The notes: generated from the sequence alone by a model not told the origin. 64,000 bases of DNA from Aeromonas caviae (GCF_000819785.1 NZ_CDBK01000100.1:1-64000), one strand, 5' to 3'; shown: positions 24,192 through 33,175, counted from the stretch's first letter. Made by a program: numbers and translations.

Positions 24192-26344
24192 ACCAGGCAC
24201 GCCTGCTGCTGTTGCTGGCGATGGGGGCCCTGGTCGGCACCTTCTTTGCCCTCGACCTTGACCACTATCTGAGCCTCACCCAGTTGCAGGCTCATCAGGA
24301 GCGCCTGGCCCTTTGGGTCGACCGCCATGTTGTCGCGGCCAGCCTGCTGTTTCTGGTGATCTATGTGCTCACCACCGCCCTCTCCCTGCCGGGGGCGGCC
24401 CTGCTCACCCTGGCGGGCAGCGCCGTCTTCGGCATCCTGGGGGGGCTCTTGCTGGTCTCCTTTGCCAGCTCCCTTGGCGCCACCCTGGCCTTTCTCAGCG
24501 CCCGCTTCCTGCTGCGGGACTGGGTCGAGACACGCTTTGGCGACAAGCTGGCGAGCGTTCAGGCCGGCATGCAAAAGGAAGGGGCCTTCTATTTGCTGAG
24601 CCTGCGCCTCATCCCCCTCTTCCCCTTCTTTCTGGTCAACCTGGTGATGGGGCTCACCCCCATCAGAGTCAGCACCTACTACTGGGTCAGCCAGCTCGGC
24701 ATGCTGCCGGGCACCCTCGTCTACGTGCTGGCGGGAAGCGAGCTGGCTACCCTCACCAGCACAGGCAACCTCTTCTCCCCCGACCTGCTGGCCGCCCTGA
24801 CCCTGCTCGGCCTGATGCCCTGGCTGATGCGTGCCTTTCAGCGCCGTCTCGCCCTCTACCGGTTGCACGCCCCCTACCGCAAGCCTGCGCGCTTTGATTA
24901 CAACCTGCTGGTGATAGGTGCCGGCGCCGGAGGCCTGGTCACCAGCTACATCGCCGCCGCGGTGAAAGCCAGAGTGGCCCTCATCGAGCAGCACAGGATG
25001 GGGGGGGATTGCCTCCATACCGGCTGCGTCCCCTCCAAGGCGCTGATCCGAAGCGCCCGCTTCGCCATTGAACAGCGCAAGGCCGGGGAGCTTGGTTTTA
25101 CCCCGAGCCAGAGCCGCGCCGACTTTGCCGCCGTGATGGCGCGGGTCGCCCGGGTCATCGAGGAGGTCGAACCCCACGACTCGGTGGCGCGCTATGAAGG
25201 ACTTGGGGTGGAGTGCATCCAGGGGCGGGCGCGAGTCACCTCCCCCTGGGAGGTGGAGGTCAATGGCAAGCGCCTGACCAGCCGTCATATCGTGATCGCC
25301 ACCGGCGCCCGACCCCGGGTACCCGCACTGCCGGGGCTGGACAGGGTTCCCTACCTCACCTCCGACACTATCTGGCAGCGACTGCGTGAGCCCCCCCGCC
25401 ATCTGCTGGTGCTGGGAGGAGGCCCCATCGGCTGCGAGCTGGCCCAGAGCCTGGCCCTGCTCGGTATCCCCGTCACCCTGGTGGAGCAAGGCCCTCAGCT
25501 GCTGCCCCGGGAAGATAGGGACGTCGCCGGGGCCCTGGCCGCGCAGCTGGAGCACGACGGCGTCACTCTGCACCTCGGCTGGCAGGCTACCTCGGCCGAG
25601 TATATGGACGGTAAAGGCACCAACCTGCCCATCCGGCTGTACCTGCGCCGGGGGGACGAGACGCTGGTGGTTGAGGGGGACCAGCTGCTGCTGGCCCTTG
25701 GCCGGGAGGCCAACGTCAGCGGTTTCGGGCTGGAGGCGCTGGGGGTTGAACTGGCCCCCGGCGGCACCTTGGCCATCGACGGCTTCCTCGCCACCAACTA
25801 CCCCAGCATCCTGGCGGTGGGGGACGTTGCCGGCCCCTACCAGTTCACCCATTTTGCCGCCCATCAGGCCTGGTATGCCGCCATCAACGCCCTCTTTGGC
25901 CAGTTCAGGCGCTTTCGGGCAGACTACAGGGTCATGCCGGCGGCCACCTATACCAGTCCGGAGATAGCCAGGGTCGGCCTCAACCAGAAAGAGGCTCGGG
26001 CCCGAGGCATCCCCTTCGAGTCGACCCGCTTCGAGATGGCCGAGCTGGACAGAGCCATCGCCGACGGCGAGTCAGGGGGCTTTGTCGAGGTGCTGACGGT
26101 GCCGGGCCGTGACAGGATACTCGGGGCCACCATAGTGGGTGCTCACGCCGGCGAGCGGATCGCCGAGTTTGCCCTCGCCATGCGCCACCGCCTGGGACTT
26201 GGCAAGATCCTCGCCACCGTTCACCCCTACCCCACCCTGATGGAGGGGAACAAGTACGTGGCTGGCGCCTGGCGCCGTGCCCGCCAGCCCGGGCGCCTGC
26301 TGGCGCTGCTGGCCCGTTATCACCGCTGGCGCCGCGGCGCCTGA
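24188..26344 (+). CDS. VTT/DedA-type membrane domain fused to a flavin disulfide oxidoreductase
   Basis: A 718-residue fusion. Residues 1-225 form a TVP38/TMEM64 (VTT) membrane domain with about six hydrophobic helices and the SLPGAALLTLAGSAVFG and RLIPLFPFFLVN motifs. Residues 237-718 are a class I pyridine-nucleotide disulfide oxidoreductase: FAD site VIGAGAGG, redox pair GGDCLHTGCVPSK (Cys about 275 and 280), ATGARPRVPALPG, NAD site VLGGGPIGCELAQ, second FAD site LAVGDVAG, and the dimer-interface HPYPTLME. It is most like mercuric-reductase-type enzymes, but the N-terminal heavy-metal domain and C-terminal Cys pair of MerA are absent. The electron acceptor is unknown; membrane placement suggests a lipid-soluble or membrane-protein partner. 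Confidence 0.88.
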   Translation: MNQARLLLLLAMGALVGTFFALDLDHYLSLTQLQAHQERLALWVDRHVVAASLLFLVIYVLTTALSLPGAALLTLAGSAVFGILGGLLLVSFASSLGATLAFLSARFLLRDWVETRFGDKLASVQAGMQKEGAFYLLSLRLIPLFPFFLVNLVMGLTPIRVSTYYWVSQLGMLPGTLVYVLAGSELATLTSTGNLFSPDLLAALTLLGLMPWLMRAFQRRLALYRLHAPYRKPARFDYNLLVIGAGAGGLVTSYIAAAVKARVALIEQHRMGGDCLHTGCVPSKALIRSARFAIEQRKAGELGFTPSQSRADFAAVMARVARVIEEVEPHDSVARYEGLGVECIQGRARVTSPWEVEVNGKRLTSRHIVIATGARPRVPALPGLDRVPYLTSDTIWQRLREPPRHLLVLGGGPIGCELAQSLALLGIPVTLVEQGPQLLPREDRDVAGALAAQLEHDGVTLHLGWQATSAEYMDGKGTNLPIRLYLRRGDETLVVEGDQLLLALGREANVSGFGLEALGVELAPGGTLAIDGFLATNYPSILAVGDVAGPYQFTHFAAHQAWYAAINALFGQFRRFRADYRVMPAATYTSPEIARVGLNQKEARARGIPFESTRFEMAELDRAIADGESGGFVEVLTVPGRDRILGATIVGAHAGERIAEFALAMRHRLGLGKILATVHPYPTLMEGNKYVAGAWRRARQPGRLLALLARYHRWRRGA

Positions 26345-26363
26345 CTCTGACGAGGCAACCATC

Positions 26364-27533
26364 ATGTTCACGACCCGACTTCGCGCCCTGCTCCGTCCCC
26401 TGATGGCCGCTGTCCCCCTGCTGCTGGCCTCCCCGCTCCACGCCAATGACGCATCGTGGCAGCAGACCCTGCTGGCCGCCAGGGGACAAACTGTCTACTT
26501 CAACGCCTGGGGGGGCAGCCCCGAGATCAACGCCTACCTGGTGTGGGCCAGGCAGGAGATCGCTCGCCAGTACCAGGTCGAGCTGGTGCAGGTGAAGGTG
26601 GATGACATCGCCCAGAGCGTGAGCCAGTTGCTGGCCGGCAAGCAGGCTGGCAAGACGTCGAACGGCCCCATCGACCTGCTCTGGGTCAACGGCGAGAACT
26701 TCAAGGCGCTCAAGGAGCAGGGGCTGCTGGGGGCCCCCTTTACCGACGAGCTGCCCAACATGGCCCTGGTGGACACCGCCCTGCCGGTGAGTGAAGACTT
26801 CACCGTGCCGGTCGAGGGGCTGGAGGCCCCCTGGGGCATAGGCCAGCTCAATCTGATGGTGGATGGCGACCAGGTAGACGCACCTCCCACCTCGGCGGCC
26901 GCCCTGCTGGCCTGGGCCAAGGCTCACCCCGGCCGCTTCACCTACCCCAAGCCTCCCCAGTTTCACGGCTCTAGCTTTCTCAAGCAGATCCTGCTGGAGC
27001 TGACACCAGATCCGGCGCCCCTCTACCGGGAGGCGACCGATGCCGACTTCCTTCGCGTCACCGCCCCTCTCTGGGCCTGGCTCGACCAGCTTCACCCCGC
27101 GCTCTGGCGAAAGGGCAGGCTCTTCCCCACCGGCGCCGCCGAGACCAGGCAGTTGCTCGATGACGGCGAGCTGGCCATGGCCATCAGCTTCAACCCGGGG
27201 GAAGCCCAGAGTTCGGTGCAAAACGGCACCCTGCCCCCCACCGTCCATGCCATCGCCATGGAGAAAGGGGCGCTCACCAACAGCCATTTCCTCGCCATCC
27301 CCTTCAATGCCTCCGCCCGGGCCGGGGCCAAGGTGGTGGTCAACTTCCTGCTGAGCCCCGCCGCCCAGGCGCGCAAGAGCGACCCCGCCTTCTGGGGGGA
27401 TCCCAGCGTGCTGCGCCAGGAGGCGCTGCCAGGCCAGACCCGTCCGGCATTGCGCTTCAAGGGGGTGGCAGAGCCCCACCCCAGCTGGCAGACCCGGCTG
27501 GAAGCGGCCTGGGCCGAGCGCTACGGCCACTGA
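26364..27533 (+). CDS. ynjB: ABC transporter periplasmic substrate-binding protein, YnjB-like
   Basis: 389 residues with a signal peptide ending LHAND, then a type II periplasmic-binding fold: VYFNAWGGSPEINAYLVWA, IDLLWVNGENFKALKEQGLL and APWGIGQLNLMVDGD are strongly YnjB-like. I use ATG 26364 (MFTTRLRALL) because it gives a proper signal peptide; the upstream frame overlaps the fusion gene. The ligand of YnjBCD is not known to me with confidence; thiamine-like compounds have been suggested from family grouping. Confidence 0.88.
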   Translation: MFTTRLRALLRPLMAAVPLLLASPLHANDASWQQTLLAARGQTVYFNAWGGSPEINAYLVWARQEIARQYQVELVQVKVDDIAQSVSQLLAGKQAGKTSNGPIDLLWVNGENFKALKEQGLLGAPFTDELPNMALVDTALPVSEDFTVPVEGLEAPWGIGQLNLMVDGDQVDAPPTSAAALLAWAKAHPGRFTYPKPPQFHGSSFLKQILLELTPDPAPLYREATDADFLRVTAPLWAWLDQLHPALWRKGRLFPTGAAETRQLLDDGELAMAISFNPGEAQSSVQNGTLPPTVHAIAMEKGALTNSHFLAIPFNASARAGAKVVVNFLLSPAAQARKSDPAFWGDPSVLRQEALPGQTRPALRFKGVAEPHPSWQTRLEAAWAERYGH

Positions 27534-27539
27534 TCCATC

Positions 27540-29192
27540 ATGCAGGCGCGCGCCCCTCTTCTCCTCCTGCTGCCCTTTTTGATGCTGGGAGCCCTGCTGC
27601 TGGGGATCCCGCTCGTCGGGGGTATGCTGTTGCTGGTCATCGAGGGGCTCACCCCCGCCAATCTATCCCTCTTGCTCCCCCAGCCCGGACTCTGGCACTC
27701 CGCAGGGTTGAGCCTCTGGGTGGCGGGGGCCTCCACTCTGGGGGCCCTCGGCGCCACCGCCCTGCTGCTCGCCCAGGGGGACGGGCGTCCCTGGATGCGC
27801 TGGCTGCGCCGCCTGCTCTCCCCCCTGCTGGCGCTTCCCCACGTCGCCTTTGCCATCGGCATCGCCTTTCTGCTCGCTCCCTCCGGCTGGCTGCTGCGCC
27901 TCGTCGCCCCCCTGCTTGACCTCACCCATCAGCCCCCGGACTGGCAAACCCTCAAGGATCCCTGGGGGCTTGGCCTCATCGTGGTGCTCATCCTCAAGGA
28001 GACTCCCTTCCTGCTGCTGATGGCGCTGGCGGCACTGGATCCCGCCAAGGTGGCGCGCCAGCAGTGGCTGGGGGCCAGCCTCGGCTTCAGTGCCCCCCGG
28101 ATCTGGTGGCGCCTGCTGCTGCCCGCCCTCTGGCCCGCCCTGCGACTGCCCCTCTACGCGGTGGCCGCCTATGGTCTGGCGGTGGTGGATCTCGCCCTGC
28201 TGCTGGGGCCGGATGCCCCGCCGCCCCTGGCGGTGCGACTCTGGCTCTGGTATCAGGATGCCGACCCTGCCTGGCGCGGCGCCAGTGCCAGCGGCGCCCT
28301 CTTGCTGCTCGCCCTCAACCTGCTGCTGCTTGGCGTCCTCAGGCTGCTGGAGCGGACCCACCTCACCCTCGGCAAGGCACGCTGGCTGGATGGGCGACGC
28401 GCCCCCGCCTCGCCCTGGCCCGCATTCATTGCCCGCATCGGCGTGTGGGGGCTGCTCCTGACCAATCTGCTGGTGCTCGCCGCCCTGCTGCTCTGGTCCC
28501 TGACCCGGCGCTGGTCCTTTCCCGCCCTCTGGCCGAGCGAATGGAGCAGCCACCACTGGCTGGCTCTGCTGCCGAGCCTGGGCCCGCTGCTGTGGCAGAG
28601 TCTGTGGCTGGCCCTGCTCTGCGCCGCGCTCTCCCTGCTGCTGGCGGTGCTCTGCCTCGAGGCGTTGCCTGCGCGCAGCGCCACACGCACCCTCTGGCTT
28701 GTCTGCCTGCCTCTGCTGCTGCCCCAGGCCAGCCTGCTGTTTGGATTGCGCCTTCAGACCGACGGGCTGGGATTCACTGGCATAGGCCCTGGCTGGGTAC
28801 TCTGGAGCCAGTTGATCTTCGTCTTTCCATACGTCTATCTCTGCCTGCACGGCCCCTATCGCCAGTTCGACGAGCGCCTCACCCGGGTGGCCCTCACGCT
28901 CGGGGCCAGTCCCTGGGGGGCCTGGTGGCGAGTCAAGGGCCCCCTGCTCGCCCGTCCCCTGTTGTTCGCCTTCGGTGTCGGGGCGGCGGTGAGCCTGGCC
29001 CAATACCTGCCGACCCTGCTGTTCGGGGGCGGGCGGGTCATCACCATCACCACGGAAGCGGTGGCCATCGGCAGCGGCCTCAACCGGCGGCTGGCGGGGC
29101 TCTACGGCCTGCTGCAACTGCTGTTGCCCCTTTTCATCTATGCCCTGGCGCTCTGGCTGCCGCGGCGCATCAACCCCGCCCTGAGGCCCTGA
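27540..29192 (+). CDS. ynjC: ABC transporter permease (two fused halves), YnjC-like
   Basis: 550 residues with about twelve transmembrane segments, that is two BPD_transp_1 permease domains in one chain as in YnjC and ThiP. The EAA-like cytoplasmic loops are seen twice, DPAKVARQQWLGASLGFSAPRIWWR (as QQWLGASLG) near residue 175 and LTRVALTLGASPWGAWWRVK near 450. It begins 6 bp after ynjB and is followed 4 bp later by the ATPase. Confidence 0.9.
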   Translation: MQARAPLLLLLPFLMLGALLLGIPLVGGMLLLVIEGLTPANLSLLLPQPGLWHSAGLSLWVAGASTLGALGATALLLAQGDGRPWMRWLRRLLSPLLALPHVAFAIGIAFLLAPSGWLLRLVAPLLDLTHQPPDWQTLKDPWGLGLIVVLILKETPFLLLMALAALDPAKVARQQWLGASLGFSAPRIWWRLLLPALWPALRLPLYAVAAYGLAVVDLALLLGPDAPPPLAVRLWLWYQDADPAWRGASASGALLLLALNLLLLGVLRLLERTHLTLGKARWLDGRRAPASPWPAFIARIGVWGLLLTNLLVLAALLLWSLTRRWSFPALWPSEWSSHHWLALLPSLGPLLWQSLWLALLCAALSLLLAVLCLEALPARSATRTLWLVCLPLLLPQASLLFGLRLQTDGLGFTGIGPGWVLWSQLIFVFPYVYLCLHGPYRQFDERLTRVALTLGASPWGAWWRVKGPLLARPLLFAFGVGAAVSLAQYLPTLLFGGGRVITITTEAVAIGSGLNRRLAGLYGLLQLLLPLFIYALALWLPRRINPALRP

Positions 29193-29196
29193 CCCG

Positions 29197-29859
29197 ATGC
29201 TGCACACCTCCGCACTCACCCTCTTCCTCGACGGCGCCCCCCTGCTGACGCTCCCTCCCCTCAGGGTGGCCCCGGGCGAGGTGCTCACCCTGATGGGACC
29301 GAGCGGCTGTGGCAAGAGCTCCCTGCTGGCGGCCCTGGCGGGAGTGCTGCCACCCGGGGGGCCCATCCTGCTGACCGGGGACATCCTGCTCGGCACACAT
29401 CGCCTCACCCTGCTCCCCCCCCGGGAGAGGGGCGTCGGCATCCTGTTTCAGGATGACCTGCTGTTTGCCCACCTGACGGTGGCAGAAAATCTGATGTTCG
29501 GCATGCCGGCGCATCTCAAGGGGATGGCGTCAAGGCAGACCCGGGCCCGCGAGGCGCTGGCCGAGGTCGGGCTGGAGGCTCAGGCGGACAAGCTGCCCGG
29601 GGCGCTCTCCGGCGGCCAGAAAGCCCGCGTCAGCCTGCTGCGTGCCCTGCTGGCCGAGCCCAGGGCATTGCTGCTGGACGAGCCCTTCTCCCGCCTCGAC
29701 AAGCCGCTGAGGGCCGCCTTTCGCGAACTGGTGTTCGCGCAGATCAAGGCACTGGCCATCCCCGCCCTGCTGGTGACCCACGACGAAGAGGATGCGCCGG
29801 GCACCATCTTGCAACTGATCCCCCCAGCCAGCCCCGAAGAGGAGCACCACCTTGTTTGA
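29197..29859 (+). CDS. ynjD: ABC transporter ATP-binding protein, YnjD-like
   Basis: 220-residue ATPase completing the YnjBCD transporter. Walker A GPSGCGKSS (about residues 33-41), Q-loop FQDDLLFAHLTV, signature LSGGQKARV, Walker B LLLDEPFSRLD and switch His in THDEED are all present. Its last eight bases overlap the TTG start of the next gene. Confidence 0.93.
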   Translation: MLHTSALTLFLDGAPLLTLPPLRVAPGEVLTLMGPSGCGKSSLLAALAGVLPPGGPILLTGDILLGTHRLTLLPPRERGVGILFQDDLLFAHLTVAENLMFGMPAHLKGMASRQTRAREALAEVGLEAQADKLPGALSGGQKARVSLLRALLAEPRALLLDEPFSRLDKPLRAAFRELVFAQIKALAIPALLVTHDEEDAPGTILQLIPPASPEEEHHLV

Positions 29860-30454
29860 TCGCCACCTGATCCCGGTTATCCGCCGCCCCCTCGCCGCAC
29901 TCGCCCGCCCCCTGTGCCGGGCCGGGGTGAGCGCCAACCAGGTGAGCCTCGCCGGCTTTCTCATCGGCATGCTGGCGCTGCCGCTGCTGGCCTTTGGCTG
30001 CTATCAGTGGGCGTTGGCGGCGATTCTGCTCAACCGGCTGCTGGACGGGCTGGATGGCGCCGTGGCGCGGGATACGGGCATCACCGACTGCGGCGGGTTT
30101 CTCGACATCACGCTGGATTTCATCTTCTACGCCGCCGTGGTGCTGGGCTTTGCCCTCGCCGACCCGGTCAACGCCCTGGCCGCCGCCACCCTGCTGTTCG
30201 CCTTCATGGGCACGGGATCGAGCTTTCTGGCCTTTGCCATCATGGCGGGCAAACGGGGCATCGAGAGCCCCGTCTACCACCACAAATCCCTCTACTATCT
30301 GGGCGGGCTCACCGAGGGGAGCGAAACCATCGCCCTCTTCGTGCTCATGTGCCTCTGGCCCGCCGCCTTCGTGCCACTGGCCTACGGTTTCGCCCTGCTC
30401 TGTGCCATCACGACCCTGACCCGGATCTGGAGCGGCTACCACACCCTGCGCTGA
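29852..30454 (+). CDS. CDP-alcohol phosphatidyltransferase, YnjF-like
   Basis: A 200-residue membrane enzyme with the complete CDP-alcohol phosphotransferase signature DGLDGAVAR...GGFLDITLD (Asp-x2-Asp-Gly-x2-Ala-Arg, then Gly-x3-Asp-x3-Asp) at about residues 60-90 and four to five more hydrophobic helices. It transfers a phosphatidyl group from CDP-diacylglycerol to an alcohol acceptor that cannot be read from sequence. The start is TTG 29852, inside the ynjD stop region; the rhodanese YnjE that lies between these genes in E. coli is absent here. Confidence 0.85.
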   Translation: MFDRHLIPVIRRPLAALARPLCRAGVSANQVSLAGFLIGMLALPLLAFGCYQWALAAILLNRLLDGLDGAVARDTGITDCGGFLDITLDFIFYAAVVLGFALADPVNALAAATLLFAFMGTGSSFLAFAIMAGKRGIESPVYHHKSLYYLGGLTEGSETIALFVLMCLWPAAFVPLAYGFALLCAITTLTRIWSGYHTLR

Positions 30455-30548
30455 CGGGATCCCGGGGGGCACGCCGGCACGGAGCACTTGCGCCTGCACG
30501 CCAATGTTTTACCATGACGGCACTCTTTTTCAGGCTCACGAGAACCCT

Positions 30549-31646
30549 ATGCGTCGCCTTGTCTGTGTCCTCTCCCTGTTTCCCCTGATCTACGGCTGCA
30601 GCAGCACGCCGGCGCCCAAGCCCGTGGTCAAACCCCAACCCAACAGCGCCTTCATCAACCAGACGCCGCCGAGTAAACCCTTCTACGGACAGGTGAGCCA
30701 GCCCGGGGTCAGCAAGGGGGACTTCGCCAATCGTTCCAACGTGGACAACTTCGTGCAGCGGATGGTGCAAAAGCACGGTTTCGACGGCGCCGAGCTGCAC
30801 CGGGTACTGGCCCAGGCCGAGCGTTATGACTGGATCATCAAGCTGATGGACGCCCAGGCCCCCACCACCAGACCGCCCACCGGCCCGACCGGTGCCTGGA
30901 ATCGCTACCGCGCCAAGTTCATCACCCCGGACAACGTGCAAAACGGCGTCAACTTCTGGCGTGAATACGAGAGTGAACTCAACCGGGCGCAGCAGATCTA
31001 CGGGGTGCCACCCGAGATCATCGTCGGCATCATCGGGGTGGAAACCCGCTGGGGTCGGGTGATGGGCAAGACCCGCATTCTCGACGCCCTGGCGACCCTG
31101 GCATTTGACTACCCGCGCCGCGCCGACTTCTTCACCGGCGAGCTGGAAGCCTTCCTGGTGATGACCCGGGATGAGGGGATGGATCCCACCGAACCCAAGG
31201 GCTCCTATGCCGGGGCCATGGGCTACGGCCAGTTCATGCCGTCGAGTTTTCGCAACTACGCGGTGGACTTCAACGGCAACGGCCACACCAACCTGTGGGA
31301 TCCGGTGGATGCCATCGGCAGCGTGGCCAACTACTTCAAGGCCCACGGCTGGGAGAAAGGGCAGCCGGTGGCGGTGCGTGGTCAGGGACAGCTGCCGGGC
31401 TATGAGCACGGCTTCCAGACCCGCTACCCGGTGGCCACCCTGCGCGGTGCCGGGCTGGCTCCTACCGGCAATCTGGGCAACCACAAGGAGGCGAGCCTGC
31501 TGCGTCTGGATGTCGGCACCGGTTACCAGTACTGGTACGGCTTGCCGAACTTCTACGCCATCACCCGCTACAACCACAGCACCCACTACGCCATGGCGGT
31601 ATGGCAGCTTGGCCTTGCCGTCAGGGATGCCAGAGGCGGCTACTGA
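30549..31646 (+). CDS. mltB: Membrane-bound lytic murein transglycosylase B
   Basis: A 365-residue outer-membrane lipoprotein: signal ends LIYGC with lipidated Cys17. The SLT_2 domain contains the catalytic Glu in IIGVETRWGRVMGK (about residue 171), AGAMGYGQFMPSSFRNYAVD and NHSTHYAMAVWQL near the end. An in-frame start upstream at 30504 lacks a sensible N-terminus, so ATG 30549 (MRRLVCVLS) is used. It is separated from the ynj-like operon by about 95 bp and is probably its own unit. Confidence 0.94.
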   Translation: MRRLVCVLSLFPLIYGCSSTPAPKPVVKPQPNSAFINQTPPSKPFYGQVSQPGVSKGDFANRSNVDNFVQRMVQKHGFDGAELHRVLAQAERYDWIIKLMDAQAPTTRPPTGPTGAWNRYRAKFITPDNVQNGVNFWREYESELNRAQQIYGVPPEIIVGIIGVETRWGRVMGKTRILDALATLAFDYPRRADFFTGELEAFLVMTRDEGMDPTEPKGSYAGAMGYGQFMPSSFRNYAVDFNGNGHTNLWDPVDAIGSVANYFKAHGWEKGQPVAVRGQGQLPGYEHGFQTRYPVATLRGAGLAPTGNLGNHKEASLLRLDVGTGYQYWYGLPNFYAITRYNHSTHYAMAVWQLGLAVRDARGGY

Positions 31647-31665
31647 GCCAGCCTCAATGCCAACG

Positions 31666-31690
31666 AAAACGGGCCCGATGGGCCCGTTTT
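31666..31690. terminator. Bidirectional Rho-independent terminator (mltB / marR-like)
   Basis: Perfect inverted repeat AAAACGGGCCC-GAT-GGGCCCGTTTT between the stop of mltB and the stop of the convergent marR-like gene. Confidence 0.9.
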
Positions 31691-31691
31691 G

Positions 31692-32174
31692 CTATTCGTT
31701 TTCCAGCAACCAGCGCTTGAGCAGGGCCGCCAGCTGCTCCTGTTCGGCCAGGCTCAATGGGGCCAGCAGGCGACGCTCGTTTGCCACGTGCTGCTCCACC
31801 GCATGGTCAACCAGCTCCCGCCCCGGCTCCGTCAGGCAGACCAGCAGGCTGCGCCTGTCATCGGGGGAGGCTTCACGTCTTATCAGGCCACGCTGCTCCA
31901 GCTTGTCGAGCCGGGCCGTCATGGCCCCTGAACTCAGCATGGCGGACTGGTAGAGCGCGGTCGGGGTCAGCGGCTCGCCGGCCCGACGCAGGGTCGCCAG
32001 GATATCGAAATCGGACCCCAGCAGACCGCACTCCTTGAGGGTCTCGCTCACTTCGCGCCCGGCGATCGCCGCCATGCGCGCCACCCGCCCCAGCACCCCC
32101 ATGGGGGTGCAGTCGAGGTCCGGGCGCTGCCGGGCCCACTGGGCCAGCAGCTGATCTACATGATCACTCTCCAT
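31692..32174 (-). CDS. MarR-family transcriptional regulator
   Basis: 160 residues with the winged-helix core LGSDFDILATLRRAGEPLTPTALYQSA (as SDFDILATLRRAG), SSGAMTARLDKLEQRGLIRR and the wing SPDDRRSLLVCLTEPG. I use ATG 32174 (MESDHVDQ), placed 12 bp from the first of two operator repeats. It is divergent from an EamA-family exporter, and the operators lie between, so the protein most probably represses both genes until a ligand binds. Confidence 0.9.
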   Translation of the reverse strand: MESDHVDQLLAQWARQRPDLDCTPMGVLGRVARMAAIAGREVSETLKECGLLGSDFDILATLRRAGEPLTPTALYQSAMLSSGAMTARLDKLEQRGLIRREASPDDRRSLLVCLTEPGRELVDHAVEQHVANERRLLAPLSLAEQEQLAALLKRWLLENE

Positions 32175-32185
32175 TGGGGCTCCAT

Positions 32186-32203
32186 TATCTTTACATGAAG
32201 ATA
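32186..32203. promoter_or_regulatory. Operator repeat 1 (MarR-like)
   Basis: TATCTT-TACATG-AAGATA, an 18-bp inverted repeat 12 bp upstream of the marR-like start codon. The arms are identical to those of the second repeat. Confidence 0.75.
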
Positions 32204-32232
32204 CTTGATAATAAACCAACTCGCGACTAATG

Positions 32233-32250
32233 TATCTTCACTTAAAGATA
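32233..32250. promoter_or_regulatory. Operator repeat 2 (MarR-like)
   Basis: TATCTT-CACTTA-AAGATA, extended by one base on each side (G/C), 19 bp upstream of the EamA transporter start. Centre-to-centre distance to repeat 1 is 47 bp. Confidence 0.75.
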
Positions 32251-32268
32251 CTTTGTTGCGAGATAACC

Positions 32269-33150
32269 ATGCCACTGCTGATCGCCCTGCTCGCCCCCCT
32301 GCTCTGGGGCAGCACCTATGCCGTCGTCAGTCTCTACCTGACCGACTACTCCCCCTACTGGGTGGCCGTGTGGCGCGCCCTCCCCGCCGGGGTGCTGCTG
32401 CTGTTGCTCCATCCCCGCAGGCCGCCTCTCGTCTGGAGCAGGCAGTTCCTGCTGGCGTTTTGCAACATCACCGCCTTCTTCGCCCTGCTGTTCGTGGCGG
32501 CGTTTCGCCTGCCCGGCGCCGTGGCGGGTACGTTGGGAGCGACGCTGCCCCTCATCCTGATGGGGCTGGCCTGGCTGCAAGACGGTGTCAGACCGACGAT
32601 CAAGTGGCTGTTGCTGGGGGTGATGGGGCTCGTCGGGGTGCTCTTGCTGCTCAATCCCTCTGCCAATCTGGATCCCGTCGGCGTGGCGTGCGCCCTGCTC
32701 GCCACCCTGCTTATCGGCCAGTCGAGCCGCTGGATGCAACGCTGGCCGGTGGACGATCTGCTGGCCCTGACCGCCTGGCAGCTGCTGCTGGGCGGCCTGA
32801 TGCTGATCCCGCTGGCCTGGTGGCTGGCCGGCCCCATGCCCCTGCCCCGGGCTGACGCCACTCCCGGGCTTATCTGGCTGGTGATCCTCAATACGGCTCT
32901 GGCCTACTGGGCCTGGCTCTGGGGACTCAAACGCCATGGCCCGGAGGTGATGGGGATGCTGGCCCTCACCAACCCCATGGTGGCGGTCTCCTGCGGTGTG
33001 CTGATGGTGGGAGAAACCCTGGATGGCCGTCAGTGGCTCGGCATCGGCATCATCCTGCTCTCTCTCTTCCTGATGAAGCTGCCGGCCCGCTCCTTCCTCA
33101 AGCGCTGGCAGAACCGCAAGGCCGCCACCGGCAGCGTCGACAACGGCTGA
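32269..33150 (+). CDS. EamA-family (drug/metabolite) transporter
   Basis: 293 residues with ten predicted transmembrane helices in two EamA repeats; repeat 1 has LLWGSTYAVVSLYLTDYSP and repeat 2 ends with ALTNPMVAVSCGVLMVGETLDGRQWLGIGIIL (seen as NPMVAVSCGVLMVGE). ATG 32269 is chosen over an upstream in-frame ATG at 32230 that lies in the operator. Substrate unknown. Control by the divergent MarR-type protein suggests export of a small toxic or signal compound. Confidence 0.88.
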   Translation: MPLLIALLAPLLWGSTYAVVSLYLTDYSPYWVAVWRALPAGVLLLLLHPRRPPLVWSRQFLLAFCNITAFFALLFVAAFRLPGAVAGTLGATLPLILMGLAWLQDGVRPTIKWLLLGVMGLVGVLLLLNPSANLDPVGVACALLATLLIGQSSRWMQRWPVDDLLALTAWQLLLGGLMLIPLAWWLAGPMPLPRADATPGLIWLVILNTALAYWAWLWGLKRHGPEVMGMLALTNPMVAVSCGVLMVGETLDGRQWLGIGIILLSLFLMKLPARSFLKRWQNRKAATGSVDNG

Positions 33151-33175
33151 TCCGCAGTCAACCCGACACAAAAAG

